The notes beneath the pieces were generated by a model that did not search any database, was not told where the DNA came from, and was given only the letters and a program-made list of their open reading frames with translations. Positions 29,150 through 38,170 of a stretch of DNA of 64,000 nt are shown piece by piece. This DNA comes from CALABS01 sp050260775 (lineage in GTDB: Bacteria > Pseudomonadota > Alphaproteobacteria > Rhodospirillales > Magnetospirillaceae), in the NCBI GenBank assembly GCA_050260775.1, contig JBLNCP010000008.1, positions 1-64,000 on the forward strand, in the 5' to 3' direction. Position 1 is the stretch's first letter; the number at the start of each line of letters is the position of its first letter. Position numbers and translations under genes: made by a program.

Positions 29150-30215
29150 GGGGTGGACCGCGCTGGAGGCCGCGGTCGAGGCCGAAGCCATGGCCCGCCA
29201 CGAGGCGCTGCTGGCGGCCATCCAATCCTATCGCCTCCATCCCTATCACCGTGCCGCCGAGCCGGTTCCCGTGCTGTGGACGGAGGGGACCACCCGCGTC
29301 CTCGATTACCGCACCCGGCCCGACGGCGGCGACGGCGAGGGGGGGCTGCCGGTGCTGGTGGTCCCGTCGCTGGTCAACCGGGGCTACATCCTCGACCTCA
29401 CCCCCAAGCGCAGCCTGATGCGGTATTTCGCCACCCGCGGGCTGGCGCCGTTCCTGGTGGATTGGGACGCGCCGGGCGAGGTCGAGGCCAACTTCACCCT
29501 TACCGACTACATCGCCGGCCGGCTGTCGCGGGCGCTCGACGCCGTCACGGCCGCCACCGGGCGCAAGCCGGCGCTGGTCGGCTATTGCATGGGCGGCGAC
29601 CTGGCGCTGGCGCTGGCCACCCGCCGCCCCGAAGCGGTGGCGGCGCTGGCGCTGTTGGCCACCCCGTGGGATTACCACGCCGGCTCGCCCGCGCACGGGC
29701 TGCTGATGCGGGCGCTGGCCGAACCCTTGGGCAGGATGATCGACGCCACCGGCACGGTGCCGCCCGACCTGCTGAACGCCATGTTCGCCAGCCTCGACGC
29801 CAACCTGACCGCCCGCAAGTTCGCCGCCTTCGCCCGCCTGAAGCGCCGCAGCGCAAGAGCGCGGGATTTCGTGGCGCTTGAGGATTGGGCCAATGACGGC
29901 GTGGCGCTGGCGGGACCCGTGGCCAAGGAATGCCTGTTCGGGTGGTACGGAAACAATGATCCCGCCGAAGGGCGCTGGGCGATCGACGGCCGGCCGGTGC
30001 GGCCCGAGGACGTCGCCTGTCCGACGCTGGCGCTGGTTCCCGAGCGCGACCGCATCGTGCCGCCGGACTCGGCGCTGCCCCTGGTGCGGCGGATCGCGGG
30101 AGCCCGCGCCATGGTGGTGCGCGGTGGGCATGTGGGCATGCTGTTGTCGGGGCGGGCTAAGACCGATGTCTATGGCCCCCTCGCGAAGTGGCTAGTGCGT
30201 TCGGCACTGCAATAG
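28944..30215 (+). CDS. PHA synthase family alpha/beta hydrolase (PhaC-like)
   Basis: The 423-residue protein has the synthase-type nucleophile box G-Y-C-M-G, with Cys215 in place of the serine of lipases. The probable catalytic Asp is in LVPERDRIVPP and the His in RGGHVGMLL. It would polymerise hydroxyacyl-CoA into PHA. It is longer than class III PhaC and shorter than class I. The N-terminus RPLPLHLAAHAATLLSSRAA overlaps the upstream gene in another frame; a later start would reduce the overlap but cut into this segment. AGG lies about 10 nt before ATG 28944. phaA and phaB follow. Confidence 0.8.
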   Translation: MGQRRAIPPQTPPRQGPRPLPLHLAAHAATLLSSRAALPSLRSGSLPWRPNLAAEAESLTASLDGAGPEGWTALEAAVEAEAMARHEALLAAIQSYRLHPYHRAAEPVPVLWTEGTTRVLDYRTRPDGGDGEGGLPVLVVPSLVNRGYILDLTPKRSLMRYFATRGLAPFLVDWDAPGEVEANFTLTDYIAGRLSRALDAVTAATGRKPALVGYCMGGDLALALATRRPEAVAALALLATPWDYHAGSPAHGLLMRALAEPLGRMIDATGTVPPDLLNAMFASLDANLTARKFAAFARLKRRSARARDFVALEDWANDGVALAGPVAKECLFGWYGNNDPAEGRWAIDGRPVRPEDVACPTLALVPERDRIVPPDSALPLVRRIAGARAMVVRGGHVGMLLSGRAKTDVYGPLAKWLVRSALQ

Positions 30216-30313
30216 CGGGTTGCGCGTCGACCGACCGCCGCAGTATGAGACTCGCGGTTAATTCGTTGGGGAATTGCCGCTCGGGGTAATAGATACACAA
30301 GGAGAAGAAGGCC

Positions 30314-31486
30314 ATGACCGACATCGTAATCGCGGCGGCAACCCGCACTCCCATCGGTTCTTTCAACGGTTCCCTGTCCGGTTATTCGGCGGCGCAGCTG
30401 GGCGAGCTGGTTATCCGCTCAGTGCTCGAGCGCGCCAAGGTCGACGCCAGGGACGTCGACGAGGTGCTGCTGGGCCAGATCCTCACCGCCGGCCAGGGCA
30501 TGAACCCGGCGCGCCAGGCGGCGATCAAGGCCGGCCTGCCGATCGAATCCACCGCCATGACCATCAACCAGGTGTGCGGCTCGGGCCTGCGCGCCGTGGC
30601 GCTGGGCATGCAGGCGATCCTGGCCGGGGATGCCAAGATCGTCATCGCCGGCGGCCAGGAGAGCATGACCAACTCGCAGCACTCGGCGTGGCTGCGCGGC
30701 GGCGTCAAGATGGGCCCGCTCGGCTTCGTCGACACCATGATCAACGACGGCCTGACCGACGTCTTCAACTCCTACCACATGGGCGTGACCGCCGAGAACG
30801 TGGCCAAGGAGTTCCAGATCACCCGCGAGATGCAGGACGAGTTCGCGGTGGCCAGCCAGAACAAGGCCGAGGCGGCGATCAAGGGCGGACGCTTCAAGGA
30901 CGAGATCACCCCGGTCAAGATCGTGGTGAAGAAGGAAGAGAAGCTGTTCGACACCGACGAGTACGTGCGCATGGGTGCCACGGTGGAGGCCATGGCCAAG
31001 CTGAAGCCCGCCTTCGACAAGGCCGGCACCGTCACCGCCGGCAACGCCTCGGGCATCAATGACGGCGCCGCCGTCACCCTGCTGATGACCGCCGACGAGG
31101 CGGCCCGCCGCGGCATCAAGCCGCTGGCCCGCATCGCCGGCTGGGCCACCGCCGGCGTCGATCCCAAGATCATGGGCGTCGGCCCGGTGCCGGCGTCGCA
31201 GAAGGCGCTGGCCAAGGCCGGCTGGAAGCACGAGGACCTCGACCTCATCGAGGCCAACGAGGCCTTCGCCTCCCAGGCCATCGCCGTCAACAAGGGCATG
31301 GGCTGGGACACCGCCAAGGTCAACGTCAACGGCGGCGCCATCGCGCTCGGCCATCCCATCGGCGCCTCGGGCTGCCGCGTGCTGGTGAGCCTGCTGCACG
31401 AAATGGCCAAGCGCGACGCCAAGAAGGGCCTCGCCACCCTGTGCATCGGCGGCGGCATGGGCGTCGCCCTGTGCGTGGAGCGCTAA
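30314..31486 (+). CDS. phaA: Acetyl-CoA C-acetyltransferase (beta-ketothiolase)
   Basis: The 390-residue thiolase condenses two acetyl-CoA to acetoacetyl-CoA, the first step of PHB synthesis. Nucleophile Cys88 lies in NQVCGSGLRA. The C-terminal NGGAIALGHPIGASG and the second cysteine region LCIGGGMGVALC complete the active site. AAGGAGAAGAAGG precedes the ATG. A hairpin (31506-31534) separates it from phaB, so the two may be expressed at different levels. Confidence 0.95.
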   Translation: MTDIVIAAATRTPIGSFNGSLSGYSAAQLGELVIRSVLERAKVDARDVDEVLLGQILTAGQGMNPARQAAIKAGLPIESTAMTINQVCGSGLRAVALGMQAILAGDAKIVIAGGQESMTNSQHSAWLRGGVKMGPLGFVDTMINDGLTDVFNSYHMGVTAENVAKEFQITREMQDEFAVASQNKAEAAIKGGRFKDEITPVKIVVKKEEKLFDTDEYVRMGATVEAMAKLKPAFDKAGTVTAGNASGINDGAAVTLLMTADEAARRGIKPLARIAGWATAGVDPKIMGVGPVPASQKALAKAGWKHEDLDLIEANEAFASQAIAVNKGMGWDTAKVNVNGGAIALGHPIGASGCRVLVSLLHEMAKRDAKKGLATLCIGGGMGVALCVER

Positions 31487-31505
31487 ACGGGAGCTAACCA
31501 GATCG

Positions 31506-31534
31506 GGGGAGCCGCGGCCGCCCGGCGGCTCCCC
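31506..31534 (+). terminator. Hairpin between phaA and phaB
   Basis: GGGGAGCCGC (31506-31515) pairs with GCGGCTCCCC (31525-31534) across a 9-nt loop, followed by ATCTTTA. It starts 19 nt after the phaA stop. With a weak T tract it may attenuate rather than fully stop transcription into phaB. Confidence 0.65.
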
Positions 31535-31605
31535 ATCTTTACCCTGTGGGTGGAAACGAAAGACGCCGACGTCAGATCGGCCAAGAGATAATGAAGGAGG
31601 ATCTA

Positions 31606-32328
31606 ATGGGTCGTGTAGCAGTCGTGACCGGTGGCACCCGGGGCATCGGCCGCGCCATTTCGGTGGCGCTCAAGAACGCGGGATACAAGGTGGCCGCCAA
31701 CTACTTCGGCAACACCGAGGCCGCCCGCCAGTTCACCGAGGAGACCGGCATCCCGGCCTATCGCTGGGACGTCTCGAACTATGCCGAGTGCGAAGCGGCG
31801 GTCCAGAAGATCACCGCGGAGCTTGGCCCGGTCGAGATCGTGATCAACAACGCCGGCATCACCCGTGACGCCACCATGCACCGGATGTCCTACCAGATGT
31901 GGGAAGAGGTCATCCACACCAACCTGACCAGCTGCTTCAACATGTGCCGCCTGGTGATCGAATCCATGCGCGAGCGCGGCTTCGGCCGCATCGTCAACAT
32001 CGGCTCGATCAACGGCCAGGCCGGCCAGTACGGCCAGGTCAACTACGCCGCCGCCAAGTCGGGCATCCATGGCTTTACCAAGGCCCTGGCCCAGGAAGGC
32101 GCCGCCAAGAACATCACCGTCAACGCCATCGCCCCCGGCTATGTCGACACCGACATGGTCCGCGCGGTGCCGCCGGCGGTGCTGGAGAAGATCATCGCCA
32201 AGATCCCGGTGGGCCGTCTCGGCCGGGTCGACGACATCGCCCGCACCGTGCTGTTCCTGGTGGCCGACAACGCCGACTTCATCACCGGCTCGACCATCTC
32301 GGTCAACGGCGGCCAGCACATGTATTGA
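31606..32328 (+). CDS. phaB: Acetoacetyl-CoA reductase
   Basis: The 240-residue short-chain dehydrogenase reduces acetoacetyl-CoA with NADPH to (R)-3-hydroxybutyryl-CoA, the PHB monomer. The cofactor site TGGTRGIGRA is near the N-terminus, with NNAGITRDATMHRM, catalytic Ser in NIGSINGQAGQ and YAAAKSG as the YxxxK motif. AAGGAGG at 31594-31600 selects ATG 31606 over the in-frame ATG at 31546. A strong terminator follows. Confidence 0.96.
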   Translation: MGRVAVVTGGTRGIGRAISVALKNAGYKVAANYFGNTEAARQFTEETGIPAYRWDVSNYAECEAAVQKITAELGPVEIVINNAGITRDATMHRMSYQMWEEVIHTNLTSCFNMCRLVIESMRERGFGRIVNIGSINGQAGQYGQVNYAAAKSGIHGFTKALAQEGAAKNITVNAIAPGYVDTDMVRAVPPAVLEKIIAKIPVGRLGRVDDIARTVLFLVADNADFITGSTISVNGGQHMY

Positions 32329-32357
32329 TCCCGTCGCCTCGGCGATCGAAGTTGCGG

Positions 32358-32386
32358 AATGGCCGGGGCTTGCCCCGGCCATTCTC
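32358..32386 (+). terminator. Terminator after phaB
   Basis: AATGGCCGGGG (32358-32368) pairs perfectly with CCCCGGCCATT (32373-32383) around a CTTG loop, followed by CTCGTTT. It lies about 30 nt after the phaB stop. Confidence 0.8.
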
Positions 32387-32423
32387 GTTTCTGAGGCCCC
32401 CACCCTCCCCCCGGATGGAGAGA

Positions 32424-32451
32424 TTGACACTTAAAACCATTCTATTATATT
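32424..32451 (+). promoter_or_regulatory. Sigma-70-type promoter
   Basis: A consensus -35 TTGACA (32424-32429) and -10 TATATT (32446-32451) are separated by 16 bp in an AT-rich stretch that stands out from the GC-rich surroundings. Transcription would start near 32458, about 27 nt before the ATG of the 32485 gene. Confidence 0.75.
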
Positions 32452-32484
32452 AGGGCTATGTGATACAGGGACCCGGAGGTCGCC

Positions 32485-32928
32485 ATGCTCATCAGCGGTT
32501 TCCCCTCGGACGGCATCGTCACCGTCAATCGCGTCATTCTCAAGTCCGGCTATTCCGTCGACGACCTGCAGGAGCGCGTCGCCCTGCTGTGCGAGAACGT
32601 CAAGACCTACCATTCCGACACCGGCTTCATCGGCGGCTTCGTCTGCCTGAATTCCGGCCAGGTGTCCAACGAGGGCTCGACCGCCGGGCAGGTGGTGACC
32701 TCCGGGCTGGCCGGGCGCGAGGCCCTGATCGTCACCTTCTGGCGCAGCTTCGCCGAGCACGAGGCCTCGCACCGCAGTGCCACCTTCCAGCCGCTGTTCC
32801 GCGCGGTGCTGGACTTGTGCGAGAACGGCAACGAGGAGATCGCCTACGAGATGCTGTGGCAGGGCAAGGGCTACTCGAAGGAAGAGGCGGAAGCCGCCCG
32901 TCGAGCCAAGGCGACCCATGCCGCCTGA
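32485..32928 (+). CDS. Conserved hypothetical protein with strong promoter
   Basis: The 147-residue protein has a mixed alpha/beta pattern (YSVDDLQERVALLCENVKTY; TGFIGGFVCLNSG; GREALIVTFWRSFAEHEAS) that resembles small dimeric alpha-beta barrel proteins of the antibiotic-biosynthesis-monooxygenase type, but no motif proves this. CCCGGAGG precedes the ATG. A near-consensus promoter at 32424-32451 suggests high constitutive expression. It stands alone, 92 nt before the DUF2934 gene. Confidence 0.7.
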   Translation: MLISGFPSDGIVTVNRVILKSGYSVDDLQERVALLCENVKTYHSDTGFIGGFVCLNSGQVSNEGSTAGQVVTSGLAGREALIVTFWRSFAEHEASHRSATFQPLFRAVLDLCENGNEEIAYEMLWQGKGYSKEEAEAARRAKATHAA

Positions 32929-33020
32929 GACTTTGTCCATACCCGGCGGGGGATTGTCGCCGCCGCCATGGGTGCGATAGTGTTTTCGGCATCCAGACCA
33001 GCACCCGGGGGTACACCGAC

Positions 33021-33308
33021 ATGAGTGCCGAGAAGGAACAGATCGAAAGCACCGCCTATCGCATCTGGGAGGAACGCGGGCGCCCCGCCGGGCGTGACCT
33101 CGACCACTGGCTCGAGGCCGAGGCCCAGGTGAAGGGCGCCAAGGCCAAGGGCGCCGCCAAGCCGGCCGCCCGGACGGCCAAGCCGAAGAACGGCGACGCC
33201 AAGCCCGCGGCCGCCGCCAAGGAGGCCAAGCCGGCCAAGCCAACGGCGGCTCCCAAGGCCAAGCCCAGCAAGGCCAAGGCGGCTCCGGCCAAGGCGGCCT
33301 CCGCCTAG
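33021..33308 (+). CDS. DUF2934-domain protein with Lys/Ala/Pro-rich tail
   Basis: The first ~35 residues form a DUF2934 helix pair (IESTAYRIWEERGRPAGRD, then HWLEAEAQ). The remaining ~60 are a repetitive Lys/Ala/Pro tail resembling histone-H1-like sequences (KPAAAAKEAKPAKPTAAPK). The whole is 95 residues. The tail suggests binding to nucleic acid or other acidic polymers; the domain's function is unknown. The start is ATG 33021. The gene converges on corA with an 8-bp gap. Confidence 0.8.
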   Translation: MSAEKEQIESTAYRIWEERGRPAGRDLDHWLEAEAQVKGAKAKGAAKPAARTAKPKNGDAKPAAAAKEAKPAKPTAAPKAKPSKAKAAPAKAASA

Positions 33309-33316
33309 GCTGGGGC

Positions 33317-34300
33317 CTACATCCAGCCCTTGCGCTTGAAGATCCAGTAGGGCACCACCGCCGCGAAGATCGCCAGCGCCAGGGCGTAAGGGTAGCCGAA
33401 CCGCCAGCCCAGCTCGGGCATGTCGTGGAAGTTCATGCCGTACCAGCTGGCCACCAGCGTGGGCGGAAGGAACAGCACGGCCACCACCGAAAACAGTTTG
33501 ATGATCTGGTTCTGCTGGATGTTGATCATGCCGAGCGTGGCATCCAGCAGGAAGCCGATCTTGTTGTTGAGGAAGTCGGCGTACTCGGACAGCGACTGCA
33601 GGTCGCGCCCGATGGTCTTCAGCCGTGACCGCGCATCGACCACCCCCAGCGCCTCGTCGGTCGAGGGCAGGAAGCCGACCACGCGCCGCATGCCAAGGAT
33701 GGTGTCGCGGGCCTTGGACGACAAATCGCCGTTGCGGCCGATGCTCTTCAACGTCACTTCCAGCTCGCGCGAATTGCTGCGGCGCCGGCCGCGCCCGCCC
33801 GCGGGCTGGTGGAAGATGCGGTGCGACACGCCGTCCAGCTCCAGGCCGATGCGCTCGAGAACGTCGGCCATGCGGTCCACCACCGATTCCAGCAGGCCCA
33901 GCAGGACCTGTCCGCCGGTGGCCATCGGCGGGTGGGCGCTGTTGCGTTCGAGCCGCGCGGCGAAGGTGGCGACCGCCTGCGGCGTGTCGTAGCGCACCGT
34001 GACCAGCCGCCCGCCGGCGAGGATGAAGGTGACGGCGCTGTTGCGCGGATCGAAGCCCGACGAATTGGTCAGCACCGGGCTGGTCATGATCAGCGTGTCG
34101 CCGTCGCGCATCAGGCGGCTGGAGACCTCGATCTCCTGCATCTCCTCGCGGGTGGGCACGTCGATGGACAGCAAGTCCTCGACCGCCTGCTCTTCCTCCC
34201 GCGTGGGATCGAGCAGGTCGACCCACAGGGCCTTTCCGGTCAGGGCCTCGCTGCCGCCACGGACAATGCGGCCGTCATCGGCGTGATAGACGGTGATCAT
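33317..34300 (-). CDS. corA: CorA-family divalent cation transporter
   Basis: The 327-residue protein has a large cytoplasmic N-terminal domain, a long helix and two C-terminal membrane segments. The family signature YGMNF lies between them (ASWYGMNFHDMPEL). CorA pentamers import Mg2+ and sometimes Co2+ or Ni2+; some relatives export Zn2+. The short basic C-terminus (FKRKGWM) is typical. The start ATG 34300 gives MITVYHADDGRIVRGG. Confidence 0.92.
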   Translation of the reverse strand: MITVYHADDGRIVRGGSEALTGKALWVDLLDPTREEEQAVEDLLSIDVPTREEMQEIEVSSRLMRDGDTLIMTSPVLTNSSGFDPRNSAVTFILAGGRLVTVRYDTPQAVATFAARLERNSAHPPMATGGQVLLGLLESVVDRMADVLERIGLELDGVSHRIFHQPAGGRGRRRSNSRELEVTLKSIGRNGDLSSKARDTILGMRRVVGFLPSTDEALGVVDARSRLKTIGRDLQSLSEYADFLNNKIGFLLDATLGMINIQQNQIIKLFSVVAVLFLPPTLVASWYGMNFHDMPELGWRFGYPYALALAIFAAVVPYWIFKRKGWM

Positions 34301-34309
34301 GCCGGCAAG

Positions 34310-34810
34310 TTAATGCGCGACGATCGATTCTTCCACCCCTTGCGATGGCGACGGATGGCCGGCGCCATTGGCCTTCTTGGCCTCGGGCTCCTTGGTGGAG
34401 GCATCCTTGGCCGCAGGCTCCCTGCTTTCGGGGCGCGGCGCACTGCCGCTACGCAGCACGTGGCCTTCCAGGAAGGCGCCGGCCTCGATCTCGATGCTCT
34501 CGTGGGTGATGTCGCCGGTGACGCGGGCGGTGCGGGCGATCAGCACCGTGGTGGCGTTGATCTTGCCGTCGAGCTCGCCGTGGACGCGCACGGTCTCGGC
34601 GGCGACGGCGCCGACGATGCGGGCGCCTTCGCCCACCACCAGCGTCTGGCAGGTGATGTCGCCGTCCACCTGGCCGTCGATCTGCATCTCACCCTGGGTG
34701 ATGATGTCGCCGACGATGCGCACATCCGGGCCGATGACCGAAAGGGCGGCGGGACGGGCAGGGGAAAGACCCCGGGCGCGGCCGCCGGCGTTAACGAGCT
34801 TTTGGAGCAT
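34310..34810 (-). CDS. Bactofilin
   Basis: The 166-residue protein has the bactofilin beta-helix core (about 28-125) with repeating hydrophobic/Gly turns (SVIGPDVRIVGDIITQGE; QIDGQVDGDITCQTLVVG) and a flexible C-terminal tail. Bactofilins polymerise without nucleotide and position cell-wall enzymes. I choose ATG 34810; ATG 34852 would add 14 residues. It starts inside the 3' end of the M23 peptidase gene, the usual pairing of a bactofilin with the peptidase it directs. Confidence 0.92.
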   Translation of the reverse strand: MLQKLVNAGGRARGLSPARPAALSVIGPDVRIVGDIITQGEMQIDGQVDGDITCQTLVVGEGARIVGAVAAETVRVHGELDGKINATTVLIARTARVTGDITHESIEIEAGAFLEGHVLRSGSAPRPESREPAAKDASTKEPEAKKANGAGHPSPSQGVEESIVAH

Positions 34811-35993
34811 CCTGACCTGCCGAGATGAATTTGAGGGGATCGCGCGGAGCATCGGCCACGCGCACCTCGTAATGGAGGTGGGGCCCGGTCGAGCGTCCGG
34901 TGTTGCCGACCAGTCCGATCACCGTGGCGCGGGTGACCCGCTGGCCCTGGGTCACCTTGATGCGCGACAGGTGGGCGTAGCGGGTGGTGACGCCGTTGCC
35001 GTGGTTGACGTCGATGGTCAGGCCGTAGCGGTCCTTGCCGCCGGCGAATTCGACCACGCCGCTTCCGGTGGCGTAGACCGGCGTGCCGATGGCGGTGCCG
35101 AAATCGACGCCCTCGTGGATGCCGGTGCGGTGGTTCAGCGGGTCGCTGCGGGCGCCGAAGCCGCTGTTGATCTCGTACTCGCCATGGACGGGCTCGGCCA
35201 GCGGCAGCCGTTGCAGCGCCGCCTTCATGCCGCTCCAGTATTCCATGCGCTCCATCATGACGCCGATGCCGCCGTCGGACTCTCCCGAGAACGCGGCGTT
35301 GAGCGGGATGAACGGCCCGCCCTGACCGCCGCGGCGGCGCTCGGCCCCCACCAGCTTGTCGGCGTCGAGGCCCAGGCGCGACAGCTGCCGGCCGGTGGCG
35401 GTGATGCGGGAATCGGTGGCGTCGGCGGTCTGCTGCACCGCGCGGCTGGTGGCCCCGCGCAGCCGTTCGAGCGAAGCCTCGAGGCGGCGGACCTGTTCGC
35501 GCACCGCCCCGCTTTCCGGAACCTCGGAATCCTCCATGGCGACGACGACGCGCCCCTTGGCGTGGGCGACGGTATGGCCGGAGCCGGACGGCTGGTCCTT
35601 GGCGAGGGTGGCGTTGGTCTCCGCCAGCGCGGCGACGTTGGCGTGCACGGCATCGACCTCGCGCGCGATCTCGCCGACCATCTTTTCGGCGGTGGCCAGG
35701 CGCTGCTGCGTGGTGCGATTGGCGCTGATGAGCTGGTCGAGTTCCCGCTCCTTGGCGGCCAGGTGCGAGGGGCGCTCGCTCAGCATCCAGGTGGCGAGGC
35801 CGGCCCATACGCTGATCACCGCGGCGCTGCCCAGCAGCGCGACCTGACGGCGGCGGGTTACGGAAAAGGTGGTGCTGGTGCCGTCGGCACGGCGGACGAA
35901 CACCCGCCATTCGGGCAGGATGCCAGCGACGGCACGGCCGACTGCCTTGACCTTTTTCCCCCGAAGGTCCAGGAGCGGTTTGCTTTGAGTCAC
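34791..35993 (-). CDS. M23-family metallopeptidase (murein endopeptidase)
   Basis: The 400-residue protein has one N-terminal membrane anchor (about 50-70), a periplasmic coiled coil (about 80-190) and a C-terminal LytM/M23 domain. Zinc ligands are in HEGVDFG and in GPHLHYEV. M23 enzymes cut peptide cross-links in peptidoglycan. It overlaps the bactofilin gene by 20 nt, so the pair probably controls local wall remodelling and cell shape. Its promoter would lie in the AT-rich 36.06-36.12 kb stretch. Confidence 0.92.
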   Translation of the reverse strand: MTQSKPLLDLRGKKVKAVGRAVAGILPEWRVFVRRADGTSTTFSVTRRRQVALLGSAAVISVWAGLATWMLSERPSHLAAKERELDQLISANRTTQQRLATAEKMVGEIAREVDAVHANVAALAETNATLAKDQPSGSGHTVAHAKGRVVVAMEDSEVPESGAVREQVRRLEASLERLRGATSRAVQQTADATDSRITATGRQLSRLGLDADKLVGAERRRGGQGGPFIPLNAAFSGESDGGIGVMMERMEYWSGMKAALQRLPLAEPVHGEYEINSGFGARSDPLNHRTGIHEGVDFGTAIGTPVYATGSGVVEFAGGKDRYGLTIDVNHGNGVTTRYAHLSRIKVTQGQRVTRATVIGLVGNTGRSTGPHLHYEVRVADAPRDPLKFISAGQDAPKAR

Positions 35994-36118
35994 GCGATCA
36001 GCCCCCCAATGAGCTTACGGATGTCTACCCCGCTTGACCCGGGAGTGTACTCATGAAGAGGGCGTTAATCTATAGGTAATAAATTCAAAACCCGATCGAT
36101 CGAATCGAAAATGTTGAA

Positions 36119-38170
36119 TCATCGCCCCTCGCGCCACCAGGCGGCGACCAGTCCGAAAAGGCCGAAAACCAGCAGCAGCGCGGCCGGCAGCAGGGGGATG
36201 TCGCGCACGCCGGCGACGATGTGGTCGCCCCGCGCCGCCAGGCCGATCCAGTCGCGGCCGGCGGCCGCCGCCTCGGGCGCCACCTTGCGGACCTGCGGCA
36301 CGCCGCCCTCGGACAGGAAGCGGACAGAACCTCCGGTTGCCTCGGCGACCGGGGCGAGGACCGCGGTCGTGGCGGTGGGCTCGGCATTCTCGAGGGGGGC
36401 GACGCTGCCGGCGGCGGCGATGGCGGTGCGCTCCCCGTCCTCCACCCGCCACATGCCGGGGGCGTCGATGGTCAGCGACCCGGTGGCGCGGCCGTCGCCC
36501 TGATCGGCGATCGGCAGCCGGAGGGTGGACCCGTCGGGGCGGGTCACGGTCACCGCCTCCGGCGGCGGCGCCAGCGAACGCCGCACCACCTCAAGGCGGT
36601 CGCCCTTGACCTCGGCGGCCAGCGACTCCTCTTCGAGTTCCGGCTCCTTCATCAGCCAGTGGGCGAGGCGGCGCAGCAGTTCGTCGTGCGGGCCGCCGCC
36701 CTCGTAGCCGCGTGCCCACAGCCAGATGGTGTCCGACAGCATCTGGGCGACGCGGCCGTCACCCACCTTGTCGAGGATGAGCAGCGGCCGGCCGTCGGCG
36801 CCCGTCATCACCGTCGTTCCCCGCCGGGCGTCGACCGACGACTGGCGCAGCCACGGGCCCCAGCCGCCGTCGGCGCCGGGCAGGGCCGAAGTGACGGGAT
36901 GGCGGCGGCCGACCTCGCTCACCGTCGGGCGGAACGCGCGCGAGACGACCTCGCCGGTGGGCAGGGCCGGCAGGATCTCCGCCAGCGGCGACTCGGCCAG
37001 GCCGCCGGGCTCGCTGAATTCGGGTCCCACCGCCGCCAGCACGGCGCCGCCCGCCTTCACGTAGTCGGCGAGGTTGCGGTAGTAGGCCTGGTTGAGCACG
37101 CCGCGGCGGCGATAGCGGTCGAACACCACCAGGTCGAACTCCGACAGCTTCTCCTCGAACAGCTCGCGGACCGGGAAGGTGATCAGGGCCAGCTCGCGGA
37201 TGGGGGTGCGGTCGTCCTTCTCGGGCGGGCGCAGGATGGTGAAGTGGACGAGGTCCACCGCCGGGTCGGCCTTGAGCAGGTTGCGCCAGGTGCGCTCGCC
37301 GGCATGGGGCTCGCCCGAGATCAGCAGCACCTTGAGGCGGTCGCGCACACCCGACACGCTGATGGCGGCGCGGTTGTTGGCCAGCGACAGTTCCTGGGGC
37401 CCGGGCTCGGCGTCGAGCTCGACCACCGTCGGTCCGCCGTGGCGGACCGGGACCTCGATGGAGGCGTCGCGGTTGAGCGGCACGTCGGTGGTGAGATAGG
37501 GGCTGCCGTCCACCCGGGCGGCGACGCGGGCCGAGCCGGAACCGCCGGCCTCCTCGACCCGGAAGGTCACGGTCGCGGTCTTGCCGACCATGGCGTAGCC
37601 GGGCGCGGTGACCACGGCGAGGCGGCGGTCGCGTTCGCCGGGACGGCCGGTGATCAGCGCGTGCAGGGGGGCGCCCAGCTGCCTGCCGGCATCGGCGGGC
37701 ACATCGTGGACGCGGCCGTCGGTGATCATCACCACTCCGGCCAAGCGCTTCCTCGGCACGTCGGCCAGCACGCGGTCCAGCGCTCCGAACAGGCGGGTGC
37801 CGTCGTCGGCGCCGCTGCCGGAGCGGACCCGCTCGACCCGGACTTCCAAATTGGGCTGGCGGCCGAGGCGCTCGGTCAACTGGGCCAGCGCGGCCTCGGT
37901 CTGGGCACGGCGGTCGCCGATGGTCTGCGACTGGCTGTCGTCCACCACCACCACCGCCACGTCGGGCAGGGCCTGCCGGTCCTCGCCGACCAGGCGGGGA
38001 TTGGCCATGGCCAGGACCAGTGCCATCAGCGGGATGGCGCGCAGCCAGGCGCCGCGGGCCCGGCGCACCACCGCCAGCGCCAATGCGGCCAGCGCCGCCA
38101 GGCCCAGGGCCACCAGCCAGGGCAGCGGCAGCAGCGGCGCGAAGGCGATGCCGGCGAAGGCGGCGGTCAT
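36119..38170 (-). CDS. Membrane protein with glutamine-amidotransferase-like/VWA-like periplasmic domain
   Basis: The 683-residue protein has two N-terminal membrane segments (about 8-55), a long periplasmic part and a C-terminal membrane segment (LLPAALLLVFGLFGLVAAWW). The segment DVAVVVVDDSQSQTIGDRR resembles the start of a von Willebrand A domain. It ends the MoxR-DUF58-DUF4159 cluster, overlapping the previous gene by 4 nt. Such clusters encode membrane complexes assembled with a MoxR chaperone; the precise role is unknown. Confidence 0.8.
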   Translation of the reverse strand: MTAAFAGIAFAPLLPLPWLVALGLAALAALALAVVRRARGAWLRAIPLMALVLAMANPRLVGEDRQALPDVAVVVVDDSQSQTIGDRRAQTEAALAQLTERLGRQPNLEVRVERVRSGSGADDGTRLFGALDRVLADVPRKRLAGVVMITDGRVHDVPADAGRQLGAPLHALITGRPGERDRRLAVVTAPGYAMVGKTATVTFRVEEAGGSGSARVAARVDGSPYLTTDVPLNRDASIEVPVRHGGPTVVELDAEPGPQELSLANNRAAISVSGVRDRLKVLLISGEPHAGERTWRNLLKADPAVDLVHFTILRPPEKDDRTPIRELALITFPVRELFEEKLSEFDLVVFDRYRRRGVLNQAYYRNLADYVKAGGAVLAAVGPEFSEPGGLAESPLAEILPALPTGEVVSRAFRPTVSEVGRRHPVTSALPGADGGWGPWLRQSSVDARRGTTVMTGADGRPLLILDKVGDGRVAQMLSDTIWLWARGYEGGGPHDELLRRLAHWLMKEPELEEESLAAEVKGDRLEVVRRSLAPPPEAVTVTRPDGSTLRLPIADQGDGRATGSLTIDAPGMWRVEDGERTAIAAAGSVAPLENAEPTATTAVLAPVAEATGGSVRFLSEGGVPQVRKVAPEAAAAGRDWIGLAARGDHIVAGVRDIPLLPAALLLVFGLFGLVAAWWREGR

